DNA of 64,000 nt from Candidatus Saccharimonadota bacterium. GTDB lineage: Bacteria; Patescibacteriota; Saccharimonadia; Saccharimonadales; Saccharimonadaceae. Below, in pieces: positions 1-10,324 of this stretch (position 1 is the stretch's first letter; every line of letters begins with the position of its first letter). Below the pieces are notes generated by a model. That model was not told where the DNA came from, searched no databases, and was given only the letters and a program-made list of their open reading frames with translations. The stretch covers positions 186,001 through 250,000 of the forward strand of contig JAQBRR010000001.1 in assembly GCA_028286365.1 (NCBI GenBank), given 5' to 3'. The position numbers and the translations under genes were made by a program.

Positions 1-4
1 GTAT

Positions 5-628
5 ATGCCTATCATTGTAAGTACTGATGAGCAGGTATTCAAAAAAACGAATATACCAAAAAAGGCGAAAGGCGATACATTTACGGTTTTTTACTATGGA
101 CTGTTCATGATGCCGCTCCAAGGCCTTGAGGTAATACTTGAAGCTATGCGTCTCGTAAAAGATCAGGATATAAAACTAGTTCTCATTGGCGGTAAACAAT
201 CAACACTTGAGAAAGTGACTAAGGCACAGGACGATGGTGCGAATATTGAATATAAGAAATATGTGCCATATGAGTCGCTACCAACCTACATGGAATCTGC
301 CGATCTGTGTCTAGGTGGACCATTCGGTGGAACGGTCCAAGCTCAGTATGTCATTGGCGGTAAGACGTTTCAGTATCTTCATATGGGTCGTCCAGTTGTC
401 GTTGGCTATAACGAAGAATCACATATCTGGACGGATAAAAAAGACGCACTCATCATCTACCAGGCAGACCCACAAGAGTTAGCAGATGCAATTATTTGGG
501 CTAAGAATCATCCAATCGAACTACATAAAATTGGCCATGCTGGTCAAAAGCTGTACGATCAAAAACTTTCTAACAAGGAACTTGTAAAAGAACTACGAAT
601 GCTTCTTGCTGGCAAACGTCTGGCGTAG
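5..628 (+). CDS. Glycosyltransferase, GT4-like C-terminal part; probably 5'-truncated by the window edge
   Basis: GT-B C-terminal pattern (VLIGG..., Y..LP.YM..ADLCLGG, GRPVVVG...); frame is open to the window start. Confidence 0.75.
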   Translation: MPIIVSTDEQVFKKTNIPKKAKGDTFTVFYYGLFMMPLQGLEVILEAMRLVKDQDIKLVLIGGKQSTLEKVTKAQDDGANIEYKKYVPYESLPTYMESADLCLGGPFGGTVQAQYVIGGKTFQYLHMGRPVVVGYNEESHIWTDKKDALIIYQADPQELADAIIWAKNHPIELHKIGHAGQKLYDQKLSNKELVKELRMLLAGKRLA

Positions 629-1558
629 GTGCAAACTACTAGAAACAACAAAAATGATTAGCAGAAAAATTATGTAGAGTGCGCGGTCAAGCACACCTGC
701 GGCAACGATCGAACTGAGTCCTATGTGATGAAGTGACTGCGAGAAGATAAGGAATGCTTCACGGATACCGATACCACCTGGAGTGAGAGAAACAAACAGG
801 GATAGATTCGCGCTGGCTGTGTAGGCAATAGTCTGTGCGATAGTGAAGTGCGCTGATGGATCAATGGCACGAAGTTCGCTCGTATAGATAATGATCATGC
901 ATATAATTTGTACGAGAGTCATAACAAAAACGAGCAATACAAATTTACTGAGTGTTGCTAGTTTTAATAAACGAGTTCCCATAACACCAAGGATGACGGC
1001 GAAGATGAGGCCAATGACTGTTAGCCACCATAGAGTATTAATAAAAAGTAGCGAGATATTAATAACTGCAAATGCTGCGTAGTAAAAGAGCATTGTATAG
1101 GCGTAGTCACGAATACGCAGTCCTATCTTTGTCTTTAAGTATACTGCTCGTACACCTGGTCCACTTTGAAGCGGCCCGAAGAAATTTACGACACTTGAGT
1201 ACATTGTAAGTAATAGTCCACTTTTCGCTGGTAGTGACTTTCCTCGTAGTTTGATAGCTGCATACATAATGGCAAAGTTTGTCAGGATAACACCAAAGTA
1301 CAGAATAAAAATAAGAATGCCAACTAACGGGTTTATATTAAGTACTGTCATAATGACCGAGGGATGCATAGCAATGTAGTATCCGAACAAGAATAAGAAC
1401 GCGAGGATGAGGACTATCCCAATAATCTGTTTGTGGGTAGCAAAAAAACGCGCGATTGGCGAGCTCTTTAGTGACTCAATGTACGCACGCTGTTTTTGAA
1501 ATCGTCTTGTATCCATAGGGTTACTTTTGTTTGTATTGAATCTCTTTAATACGTTCAA
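593..1558 (-). CDS. Multi-pass membrane protein, lysylphosphatidylglycerol synthase TM / AglD-like flippase family
   Basis: About 8 hydrophobic helices and an SLTPGGIGIREA motif typical of the LPG_synthase_TM/UPF0104 family. Confidence 0.75.
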   Translation of the reverse strand: MNVLKRFNTNKSNPMDTRRFQKQRAYIESLKSSPIARFFATHKQIIGIVLILAFLFLFGYYIAMHPSVIMTVLNINPLVGILIFILYFGVILTNFAIMYAAIKLRGKSLPAKSGLLLTMYSSVVNFFGPLQSGPGVRAVYLKTKIGLRIRDYAYTMLFYYAAFAVINISLLFINTLWWLTVIGLIFAVILGVMGTRLLKLATLSKFVLLVFVMTLVQIICMIIIYTSELRAIDPSAHFTIAQTIAYTASANLSLFVSLTPGGIGIREAFLIFSQSLHHIGLSSIVAAGVLDRALYIIFLLIIFVVSSSLHLRQTFASKKHS

Positions 1559-2465
1559 GCTCGTCTTCCGTCAGAGTTCGATTAATCCGAAGCAGGTCTG
1601 ATATACCAAGAAGTGCAAATGAAAGTAATGCTCCGACGAGCATTGACGAGCCAAAAATAAGAGACTGAATGTGGCCTCGAGAATCACCTTGAATAACATG
1701 AACGAAGTAGAAAATAAACGGAATGAGCGCAGCGACCAAGAAGATTACACCGAGTATATTGAACAGAATATACGGCTTGAACATTAGGTAACTACGGATA
1801 ATCGCTTCGCTAGATTTAAGCATGTGTTGCCAAATATTTTTAAATAAGCGGGATTCACGAGTCTTGGGGTTTGTCTCAATTTGAATACTAGCAATAGCGA
1901 GGCGCTTATTACCAGCCTGAATGATAGTCTCCATGCAATAACTAAATGACGTAATGATATTAATGCGCATGAGCGCATATCGTGAGTAAGCACGAAAACC
2001 ACTGGCCGCATCAGGTACATTAGTACCAGCTGCCATATTAACAATCCAGCTGCCGAAACGTTGCATTAGTTTTTTGAATGGTGAAAAGTGCGCAACCGTA
2101 GCAGTCTGGCGATCACCAATTACGATCTCTGCGTGTCCGGCAATAATCGGTTGTACCAAATCTCCAATGCGCTCCTGTGGGTATTGATTATCGCCATCTG
2201 TATTAACGACAATATCAGCACCATGTCTTAGGGCGTAATCAACACCATCGCGAAATGACCGAGCAAGACCCATATTACGGCTATGAAAAACGAAATGCTT
2301 CACGCCAAGTGACTGAGCGACTTCGATAGTTTTATCCGAGGACCCATCATCAATAATGAGAATTTCAATTTCATCAACATTCTTAATTTTCTTAGGAATT
2401 GATTTTAAAACTAAAGGCAGCGTAGCTTCTTCGTTTAGGCAGGGTACTTGAACGAAAACTTTCAT
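1521..2465 (-). CDS. GT2 family glycosyltransferase (dolichol-phosphate mannosyltransferase-like) with C-terminal TM helices
   Basis: VPCLNEEATLPLVL, IIDDGSSDKT, VVNTDGDNQYPQE motifs. Confidence 0.88.
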   Translation of the reverse strand: MKVFVQVPCLNEEATLPLVLKSIPKKIKNVDEIEILIIDDGSSDKTIEVAQSLGVKHFVFHSRNMGLARSFRDGVDYALRHGADIVVNTDGDNQYPQERIGDLVQPIIAGHAEIVIGDRQTATVAHFSPFKKLMQRFGSWIVNMAAGTNVPDAASGFRAYSRYALMRINIITSFSYCMETIIQAGNKRLAIASIQIETNPKTRESRLFKNIWQHMLKSSEAIIRSYLMFKPYILFNILGVIFLVAALIPFIFYFVHVIQGDSRGHIQSLIFGSSMLVGALLSFALLGISDLLRINRTLTEDELERIKEIQYKQK

Positions 2466-3826
2466 TAGCGACCCACGCCCACATATGTGAGGCCAGCTGC
2501 GCGAATGGCATCGGGCGAGAAACTATTCATACAATCGACGAAGATCTTACCACTCATGAGATCAGCATAATGTGATGGTGAGAGTGAGGTGAATTCAGGC
2601 CAATCGGTTGCAATAAAGACGGCATCTGCATTCTGGATAGCTTCGGTTAAATCGTTTATAACTGTTATGTCATCAGCAAGTGCATCGAGAGTCTGCCTGT
2701 CTTGCATCGCAACTGGATCATGAACCTTAACTTTCGCACCCGCATGTTCAACGAGTAAGTTGGCGATTTTTATAGATGGAGAACGCCTAGTATCGCTGGT
2801 ACCTGCCTTGTAGGCAAGACCAAGCACGGTCACATTCTTGCCAGTGAGTGGACCGTTCTCGTGATCAATAACTTTTTCAACAATGTAGCTAGGCATTGAT
2901 TCATTTTCCTGGGTAACTGCATGCAGGATATCAATTTCGACACCATATTCGATACCAGAGCTAATGAGACCACTGACGTCTTTAGGGAAACAGCCGCCAC
3001 CAAAGCCACGACCAGCATTTAAAAATGATCTGCCAATGCGCGGATCTGCACCGACTGCATGCATCACTTCATTAATATCTGCATGAGTTGCATCAGCTAA
3101 CTTCGCAATACTATTTGCAAAGGTAATTTTAGTTGCGAGGAATGCGTTTGCGGTGACTTTAATAAGTTCGGCGCTATTGACGCTGGTTGTGATATATTCG
3201 CCCTCTTTACTATCTCGTCCACTGGTTGAGATACCAGCACGGGCAGCAATATTACCTCGTTGACCAGTGACAAGCTTGTACAGATCGAGTACTTTATCGC
3301 TTGCGGTTTTATCGTTGCTTCCAACTACAATACGATCGAACCATAGGCTATCAATCAAGGCACTGCCTTCGCGTAGGAATTCAGGATTTGAAACGTAACT
3401 AACATTTGATCCACTGTCAGTTAGTAGTTTAATAATTTTTTCACCTGTTCCGACGGGTACAGTACTTTTCTGTACTAAGATCTTTGAACTTTCACCGATA
3501 GTATTAATGATTTTATCAACGACATCAAAAACATAGGTAAGGTTTGAACTGCCATCAGGATTGTCTGGTGTTCCGACGCAGGAGAAAATTACATCGGACT
3601 CTGCGAGTGCATCTTCATAGGATGTAGTGGGAATGAGCATGCCTGTCTTGATTGCGTTTTCAACAAGAGGGTCTAAGTTTGCTTCATAAAAGAATGATCG
3701 ACCAGATTTTATGATATCAACGCGATTTTGATCAACTTCAAGAGCGTATACCTTGAAGCCGGCGTTTGCGAAGATTGTTGCCTGCGTGAGCCCCACATAC
3801 CCCGCGCCTATAATAGTAATCACCAT
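2465..3826 (-). CDS. ugd: UDP-glucose 6-dehydrogenase
   Basis: GAGYVGL N-terminus, STVPVGT, NPEFLREGSA, GRGFGGGCFPKD catalytic Cys motif, GLAYKAGTSDTRRSPS. Confidence 0.93.
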   Translation of the reverse strand: MVITIIGAGYVGLTQATIFANAGFKVYALEVDQNRVDIIKSGRSFFYEANLDPLVENAIKTGMLIPTTSYEDALAESDVIFSCVGTPDNPDGSSNLTYVFDVVDKIINTIGESSKILVQKSTVPVGTGEKIIKLLTDSGSNVSYVSNPEFLREGSALIDSLWFDRIVVGSNDKTASDKVLDLYKLVTGQRGNIAARAGISTSGRDSKEGEYITTSVNSAELIKVTANAFLATKITFANSIAKLADATHADINEVMHAVGADPRIGRSFLNAGRGFGGGCFPKDVSGLISSGIEYGVEIDILHAVTQENESMPSYIVEKVIDHENGPLTGKNVTVLGLAYKAGTSDTRRSPSIKIANLLVEHAGAKVKVHDPVAMQDRQTLDALADDITVINDLTEAIQNADAVFIATDWPEFTSLSPSHYADLMSGKIFVDCMNSFSPDAIRAAGLTYVGVGR

Positions 3827-3923
3827 ATTGATCTATTATAAAGCACCGTAGCGATTAGATGAAATAAAGAGTAAACTTGTCATTATCTTAGATTATAGAT
3901 CTTATATGAAAATTACCTGAGAA

Positions 3924-5435
3924 TTATATTCGTATGTCATTTTGAACAACGAACGGTGCAATAGCGTTTTTAACGCTCGTATTAAAGTCATCGAGTGGTT
4001 GGTACTGCCAGTACCAAATAGGCTGGCTACGTAGTAAGTAAGTTGCAGCACCTCCACCCTGAAGTGCCAGGAGTAGAACAATGACTGCAAAAATATTAAG
4101 GAACGTGGTGGCACGTTTCTTGAAAAGAAGTTGGAATAATCGACGATAGGCAAGGCCAATAAGAACGAAGAGAATAGGAAGAATAATGACAGAGTATCGG
4201 CCATTAACAGCGACAATCGTGCGATAGTGTAGAAATTCGGTGAAGTTAACATAGAATAATCCACCGACATAGATAACCATCATCGATATCAGAAGTAGTA
4301 ATCGTTTATCAACGCGTAGTATTTTACGCCAGAAGACTAGACTAAGTATGGTGCCGATTCCACCAATAATCCACGCAGTGATGTATGGTATTGGCAGCGG
4401 CGAGTACTCAACAAAGTCATAATTAATAGTGAAATAGAGACGATATATCATATCTTTAATCCATGAAAAAGGATATATAGCGATTGCAGGATCATACGGA
4501 GGGTTTGTTAAGTGAACCTGTTGGTCGAGGTAGTAATTTCTGGCCCATGGTCCGTAGTTAAGACATTCAGATAAAGGATTTAGGTCGGCACAATCTGGTG
4601 CAAAACTATGATAGGTAACAAGGTTACCGCCGTATCTTCCAAGGAAAAGCCCACCTGAGATAACAAGCGCAACGATGAGCACAATTTGAGTTGATCGTTT
4701 AATAGTCTTAAAGGACGAGATGATGCTTTTAAGAATTTGTGACTTTTTATGACTAAATATCCAAAGAGCGAATAGGTATACAATTGCTCCGATAAAGATT
4801 GGAGCGAAGGCGTACTTGGTAAGGCTACCGATACAGCCAATCGCGATGAACCATATAAAGCTTGATGCCGGCAGTGTCTTGTTCTTTATGATCGATGTTG
4901 CACAGCTCAGGGCAAAACCTGCCAGTATTGGTACGAACAAGAAGATCATATTGTCATAGTTAATCGTGGCTGCCAGACTTGGAACAACGGGAACAATAAC
5001 GAAAAGCAGAAGCGCCACATGAATGAGTGCTGCGGATATATTGAAGCGAGCCAGTAATCGACGAAAGAAGATAACGCCTCCAACAAATAATCCAATATTA
5101 ATAAAGCGCATAAAGATGACTTGAGCAGGTAAATCGTGCACAAAAACCGCAAATAAACGATACGGAAAACTCATAAGATAGTGATACATATATGAGTCGT
5201 ATCTTGTGATATCACCAAAGCCGGACGCACCAGCAGGCTCGGTCGGAATGAAAGGAAGCCATTGGTGTGAATAGACCTGAATGATACCGAAGTGATAGCT
5301 CTCGTCGAAGGCTTGTGGGTATTGAACGGTGAGTGCTAACCATACAGCCTGTATGATCAGCAACGCGACAATAGCGTAAAAGAACTTCTTAGAAGCTAGG
5401 ACTTTATAGATTGTTTGGGCTATGTTTTGGATCAT
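3924..5435 (-). CDS. Polytopic membrane protein, GT-C-like glycosyltransferase or polymerase
   Basis: Many TM segments; N-terminal YPQAFDESYHFG acidic loop typical of GT-C enzymes. Confidence 0.6.
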   Translation of the reverse strand: MIQNIAQTIYKVLASKKFFYAIVALLIIQAVWLALTVQYPQAFDESYHFGIIQVYSHQWLPFIPTEPAGASGFGDITRYDSYMYHYLMSFPYRLFAVFVHDLPAQVIFMRFINIGLFVGGVIFFRRLLARFNISAALIHVALLLFVIVPVVPSLAATINYDNMIFLFVPILAGFALSCATSIIKNKTLPASSFIWFIAIGCIGSLTKYAFAPIFIGAIVYLFALWIFSHKKSQILKSIISSFKTIKRSTQIVLIVALVISGGLFLGRYGGNLVTYHSFAPDCADLNPLSECLNYGPWARNYYLDQQVHLTNPPYDPAIAIYPFSWIKDMIYRLYFTINYDFVEYSPLPIPYITAWIIGGIGTILSLVFWRKILRVDKRLLLLISMMVIYVGGLFYVNFTEFLHYRTIVAVNGRYSVIILPILFVLIGLAYRRLFQLLFKKRATTFLNIFAVIVLLLALQGGGAATYLLRSQPIWYWQYQPLDDFNTSVKNAIAPFVVQNDIRI

Positions 5436-5627
5436 GATACTCCAAGCAGTATGGATATAAGTGCTGAAATTTCACTGATTATCACACTAAAAATTAACTA
5501 ATCGTATTTTATTATAGCTGTCAAAATGTGAACTTGTCTAATTAGAGGCACAGGTTACGCCGTAAGGAGGGCTTAGTATCCTCTGTCGCTCTCGACCGAA
5601 AGGTGTTTGTTTGCTATTCTTCAAGGT

Positions 5628-6587
5628 ATGATATCTCAGCAAAAACCAATGCTATCGTTAGTGATTCCTGTCTACAACGAACAAGCTGGTTTAAAGGCCT
5701 TTCATAACTCACTTGTTAAAGTAATCGAGAAGCTAACGGCTTCATACGAAATTATTTACTGTGACGATGGTAGTATCGATGAATCAAGAGCAGTTTTATC
5801 TGCTATCGCTGCCAAGAATGATAAGGTCAAGACAATTGTATTCTCACGTAATTTCGGTAAGGAAAGTGCGTTATCGGCTGGCATCACGCAGGCAACAGGC
5901 GAGGCTATCATAACAATTGACGGAGATGGACAGCACCCGGTTGAGTTAATTCCGGCATTTATTGATGCCTGGAATGCTGGCGCTAGGGTGGTTGTGGGCA
6001 TTCGAAAAAGCTCTAAAAGCAATGCACTTAAGAAAATAGAATCAAAGCTTTTTTATAGTCTCTTTAACCAACTGTCGAGTCAGAAATTAATACCCGGATC
6101 AACTGATTTTAGGCTAATTGATCGATCAGTCCAGGCAGCATTTTTGAGTCTAGGCGAATCTAATCGAATTACACGCGGACTAATTGATTGGTTGGGATTT
6201 GAGCCAAGTTATATCAAGTTTGAACTTAATAGACGTCTGCAGGGAAAACCTGGTTATAGTCAGCGTAAGTTGTTGCAGCTTGCGATGAACAGTATTGTGT
6301 CACTCAGCCCACGGCCACTCTACATTCTAGGCTATTTGGGTATGATCGTGACGACTCTAGCGCTCGTACTAGGCCTAACGGTCATTGTTGAACAATTGAT
6401 GTTCGGTGATCCACTGCACTGGCGCATTACTGGTACGGCAATGCTCGGTATAGTATTATTATTCTTCGTCGGAATTCTACTCATATCACAAGGAATAGTA
6501 GCGATTTATATTTCTCACATTCATACAGAAAGTAAGCACCGACCACTTTACGTTATTGATTATCTGTATTCAAAGCGAATTGGATAA
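5628..6587 (+). CDS. GT2 glycosyltransferase, GtrB/DPM1-like, with two C-terminal TM helices
   Basis: VIPVYNEQAGL, YCDDGSIDES, TIDGDGQHPVELIP; ATG at 5628 preferred over the TTG at 5607. Confidence 0.88.
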   Translation: MISQQKPMLSLVIPVYNEQAGLKAFHNSLVKVIEKLTASYEIIYCDDGSIDESRAVLSAIAAKNDKVKTIVFSRNFGKESALSAGITQATGEAIITIDGDGQHPVELIPAFIDAWNAGARVVVGIRKSSKSNALKKIESKLFYSLFNQLSSQKLIPGSTDFRLIDRSVQAAFLSLGESNRITRGLIDWLGFEPSYIKFELNRRLQGKPGYSQRKLLQLAMNSIVSLSPRPLYILGYLGMIVTTLALVLGLTVIVEQLMFGDPLHWRITGTAMLGIVLLFFVGILLISQGIVAIYISHIHTESKHRPLYVIDYLYSKRIG

Positions 6588-6591
6588 TCTG

Positions 6592-9210
6592 ATGGCATCA
6601 CAGCGTAAAAAGAGTCTGCGAAAGCAGATAAAGAAACCACTGACACGACTTGAGCGAGTGGTCCAACATTTACATAGTTTCAAATCACCATATGTTATCT
6701 TTTCCTCGATTGTACTGCTGCTCACAAGTGCGTGGTGGTCGATACTTGGTGCTACTTTACAAAGTAAAAATGCCGATCAGATTATTAATAGTTATTTGTT
6801 CCAGGACCCCCATATCTTTCAGGCTGCAGCATTTCCAAGCGCACATAGCTTCCTCCTTAAGTGGCCACTCTTTATTATTGAACGATTGATAGGTCATAGC
6901 GACATTGGCCTCATTATTATTACAGTGCTAGTTAGTCTCGCGACCGTTACTGGTCTGGCCTATATTTTGTATCGTATTGATCGTCGACCACAGGTATTTG
7001 GTACTGTCCTGCTCGCATTGGCTGGCGTGCTTCTTTTTATTCCGTCAGAACCATATGCGGGTGCGTTACTGCCTGTTAATTTTGCAATGCTAACAACTAG
7101 GAATATTGAATACTTGGTCTATATCCTTAGCCTAGTGTTGATTATTCGTACACAGAAGTTTAGAAGTTGGAGGTTTGTTGCCAGCGTACTACTGATGGCA
7201 CTTCTGGTCAGCAGTGATAAGTTGTTTGTGTGGTTATCTCTTGGCGGTGCACTGATTATGGCTGCGCTGTATTTGATAACGCATCGAGGCCCACTGGTAA
7301 GATTAGCGGTTCGTTGGTTTGTTGTGACGGTTCTTGCAGCTGTACTTATGACTATTTTGTTGTGGGCGATCAACACCACAGGGATCACTCATATTGTAGG
7401 TGATCAGACGCCATATGGATTAGTCAGTAATCTAAAAGACTTTGGACTAGGATGTATCTTTGCTGTAATGGGGTTGCTGACGAATGCTGGTGCTAATCCA
7501 GTATTTGATATTGGTATCGCGAAGGATCTGCCAGCAATTTTCGTAAAACGCCTCGCATCACCAATTGTTATACCGTTTATTATTAATATAAGTTTATTCA
7601 TTGGTAGTATTGTTGCGACCAGTCAATTGCTACGATCGAGCTTGCATACTATAGTTCAACCAAAGCGCCGCAAGAGGGTACCCGAGTTCAGTATTGCTGG
7701 TGCTCTGTCTATTACTTTGATTACCTCATCCGTTGCCGCAATTGGTTTCTTTATTTTTACAAATCATTACTATCCAGTCGATTCACGCTACCTAACGATT
7801 AGCTTGTTCGCGCTCAGCGTAACGATCGTGACCTATCGGCGTACTCGACCTATCCCTGCACCTGTTATTCATAGGAGGGTGACCGGCTTATTACTCCTGG
7901 GAATCGTGATAGGATCTATCTGGTCATTTAGCACATTCTTACAGCAGACAGCAACGAGTAGTGCTATTGATGCACGTAATACGAAAATTGTTGATGCAAT
8001 GCAGGGCCACAAGACTCAGACTTTACTAGGTGACTATTGGCGAGTTGTTCCTATTGGTCAAATGAATAAGCAGAGTGTTGAACACGTCGTGCCAATGGCG
8101 GATTGCACGACTGTACGAACTGGACTGACGAGTGCAGCGTGGAGCCAAGACTTTGAGCACAAAAGCTTTACGTATTTATTGACACTTGAAAAGGGATCGA
8201 CGGGTTATCCTGCGTGTTCCATTGATCAGATTGTAAAAACATATGGCCGCCCAAATGCGAGTACGCTTATTGCAGGGACAAACAGTAAGCCAATTGAGCT
8301 ACTGCTGTATTTTGATAAGGGCGTTAATACAAATCGTGATGTCACAAGTCCGTCTAAGTCAGCCACCATTTTGCCTACGACAATTGAACAGGCGAAGTCA
8401 ATCAGTCAGTGTGCGGATAACGAGATTGTTATGAACATTGTCGCTCATCAAGACGATGATTTATTGTTTATGAATCCCGATTTGCAACATCAGATAGATA
8501 TGAAGCATTGTATTCGCACAGTCTACGTAACATCAGGCGATGCCGGCCAGAGCAGTCAGTATTGGCTTGGTCGTGAGCGTGCGTCCGAGGCCGCCTATGC
8601 GTATATGCTCGGAATAAATCAACAACCGGTTATATGGACTCAACGAACAGTGACGATTGGCCCTCACGAGTTTGTGACTGTCGTGAACCCTAAAGGCAAT
8701 AGGCAAGTATCGCTCATTTTTATGCGGCTTCCTGATGGTAATCTGACAGGTCACGGATTTGGCAGTTCTGGCTTTGAGAGTCTTGCCCAGTTACTCTCGG
8801 GGAGAGTTCCTGAGCTGCAAGCCGTTGATGGGCAGTCATTTTATACAACAGATGACTTAACAAAGGCACTGACTGATCTTATGAATTTATATACCCCAAC
8901 AATAATTAATACCCAGGCTGCAACGAACCTTGGCAAACAATTTAGTGACCACAGTGACCATATTAGCGTTGGACAGTTTGCTAATAAGGCCTATGATGGT
9001 TATGCAAACAAATCAAACATAACTCTGAACCACTATGTCGGCTATCCGATTCGTGGATATGCGGAGAATGTTTTTGGAGACGATCTCAGTCGCAAGACAA
9101 ATGCATTCCTTGCGTATGCTACTTTTGATGGTGGCGTCTGCCAGTCACTGACTCTTTGTGAGGAGACACCAACCTATAATGCATACCTACATAGACAATA
9201 CGCGCAGTAG
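6592..9210 (+). CDS. Membrane protein (GT-C-like N-terminus) fused to a C-terminal PIG-L/LmbE-type deacetylase domain
   Basis: Multiple TM helices, then NIVAHQDDDLLFMNPD (AHPDDD-type) and HSDHISVGQ metal motifs; ATG at 6592 preferred. Confidence 0.78.
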   Translation: MASQRKKSLRKQIKKPLTRLERVVQHLHSFKSPYVIFSSIVLLLTSAWWSILGATLQSKNADQIINSYLFQDPHIFQAAAFPSAHSFLLKWPLFIIERLIGHSDIGLIIITVLVSLATVTGLAYILYRIDRRPQVFGTVLLALAGVLLFIPSEPYAGALLPVNFAMLTTRNIEYLVYILSLVLIIRTQKFRSWRFVASVLLMALLVSSDKLFVWLSLGGALIMAALYLITHRGPLVRLAVRWFVVTVLAAVLMTILLWAINTTGITHIVGDQTPYGLVSNLKDFGLGCIFAVMGLLTNAGANPVFDIGIAKDLPAIFVKRLASPIVIPFIINISLFIGSIVATSQLLRSSLHTIVQPKRRKRVPEFSIAGALSITLITSSVAAIGFFIFTNHYYPVDSRYLTISLFALSVTIVTYRRTRPIPAPVIHRRVTGLLLLGIVIGSIWSFSTFLQQTATSSAIDARNTKIVDAMQGHKTQTLLGDYWRVVPIGQMNKQSVEHVVPMADCTTVRTGLTSAAWSQDFEHKSFTYLLTLEKGSTGYPACSIDQIVKTYGRPNASTLIAGTNSKPIELLLYFDKGVNTNRDVTSPSKSATILPTTIEQAKSISQCADNEIVMNIVAHQDDDLLFMNPDLQHQIDMKHCIRTVYVTSGDAGQSSQYWLGRERASEAAYAYMLGINQQPVIWTQRTVTIGPHEFVTVVNPKGNRQVSLIFMRLPDGNLTGHGFGSSGFESLAQLLSGRVPELQAVDGQSFYTTDDLTKALTDLMNLYTPTIINTQAATNLGKQFSDHSDHISVGQFANKAYDGYANKSNITLNHYVGYPIRGYAENVFGDDLSRKTNAFLAYATFDGGVCQSLTLCEETPTYNAYLHRQYAQ

Positions 9211-9211
9211 T

Positions 9212-10324
9212 TTAGCGCTGATTATAGACAACGTTACGGATCTTGGTAATAAATAAACTCTTATCAAAACGCTTGGCTTTACGGCGGAGCGTACCAGGTA
9301 GAAAGGTACGAGTTTCGGCTTTCTTGATTGCACCTATGAGCGACTCAACAGTTTGTTCACTAAACATTACACCACTCTCGTTATCTACAATATCAACTGC
9401 CCCACCTTTTGCATAAGCAATGATGGGGCTACCTGCAGCCAGTGCCTCGACAGCAACGATACCAAAGTCTTCCTCGGACGGAAAAATATAGCCTTTGGCG
9501 TGGTTAAGGGCTTTCGCAACAGCATTATCAGATGCATCACCAGATCGATGCGTAAAGAATTTTACGGTTGGCCCTGCCATTTTTACCAATCGTTCATGCT
9601 CGCTACCGCTACCAAAAACATGCAGTGGAATACCAAGGTTGGTTGCTGCAGCTACCGCTAGGTCGATGCGCTTGTACGGCACTTGGCGTCCTAGGGCAAC
9701 GTAGTAGTCTGCGCGCTCACGTGCTGGCTCGAAACGACTGACATCAACAGGCGGATGAATGACAGTCGATGAACGATTATAATATTTCTTGATTCGGTGT
9801 TGGGTTTCTGTACTATTGGCAACAAAAATGTCGACTTTTTGCGCCGCTTGATAGTCAAGCTTTTTTTGGTGAGGCATAAAAATAGGTATGAGGATACGAA
9901 CGAGCCAATTCATTTTGCCAAAACCCGGGTCGCGGCGATATTCATCGTAGTGACTGTAGTAGTAACGAACTGGTGTATGACAATATGATATTAATACTTG
10001 TTCGGGTCTGGTTTTGCGTACGTGTTTTGATTCGGCGATAGTGCTTGCGAGAATAATGTCGTATTCACTAAGATCAAGCGATCGAAATGCCCAGACACGA
10101 AGTACAGGGAACCATTTGTGCAGACGTCTCAGCGGTTTTGGGAACTGTTGAATCCAGGTAGTACGAATATCAAGACCTTTAAATTCTGGTAAGTTCTCTG
10201 GGGTGTACACAGACGTGTAAATCGGTGCATCTGGAAATGCTTCGTGCATTGCGAGCACGACACGTTCAGCTCCGGCCATATTAGTTAACCAGTCAGCGAC
10301 AATTGCGACTTTTGGAATGGACAT
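9212..10324 (-). CDS. GT4 family glycosyltransferase
   Basis: VADWLTNMAGAERVVLAMHEAFPDAPIYTSVY; C-terminal FPSEEDFGIVAVEALAAGSPIIAY. Confidence 0.9.
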   Translation of the reverse strand: MSIPKVAIVADWLTNMAGAERVVLAMHEAFPDAPIYTSVYTPENLPEFKGLDIRTTWIQQFPKPLRRLHKWFPVLRVWAFRSLDLSEYDIILASTIAESKHVRKTRPEQVLISYCHTPVRYYYSHYDEYRRDPGFGKMNWLVRILIPIFMPHQKKLDYQAAQKVDIFVANSTETQHRIKKYYNRSSTVIHPPVDVSRFEPARERADYYVALGRQVPYKRIDLAVAAATNLGIPLHVFGSGSEHERLVKMAGPTVKFFTHRSGDASDNAVAKALNHAKGYIFPSEEDFGIVAVEALAAGSPIIAYAKGGAVDIVDNESGVMFSEQTVESLIGAIKKAETRTFLPGTLRRKAKRFDKSLFITKIRNVVYNQR

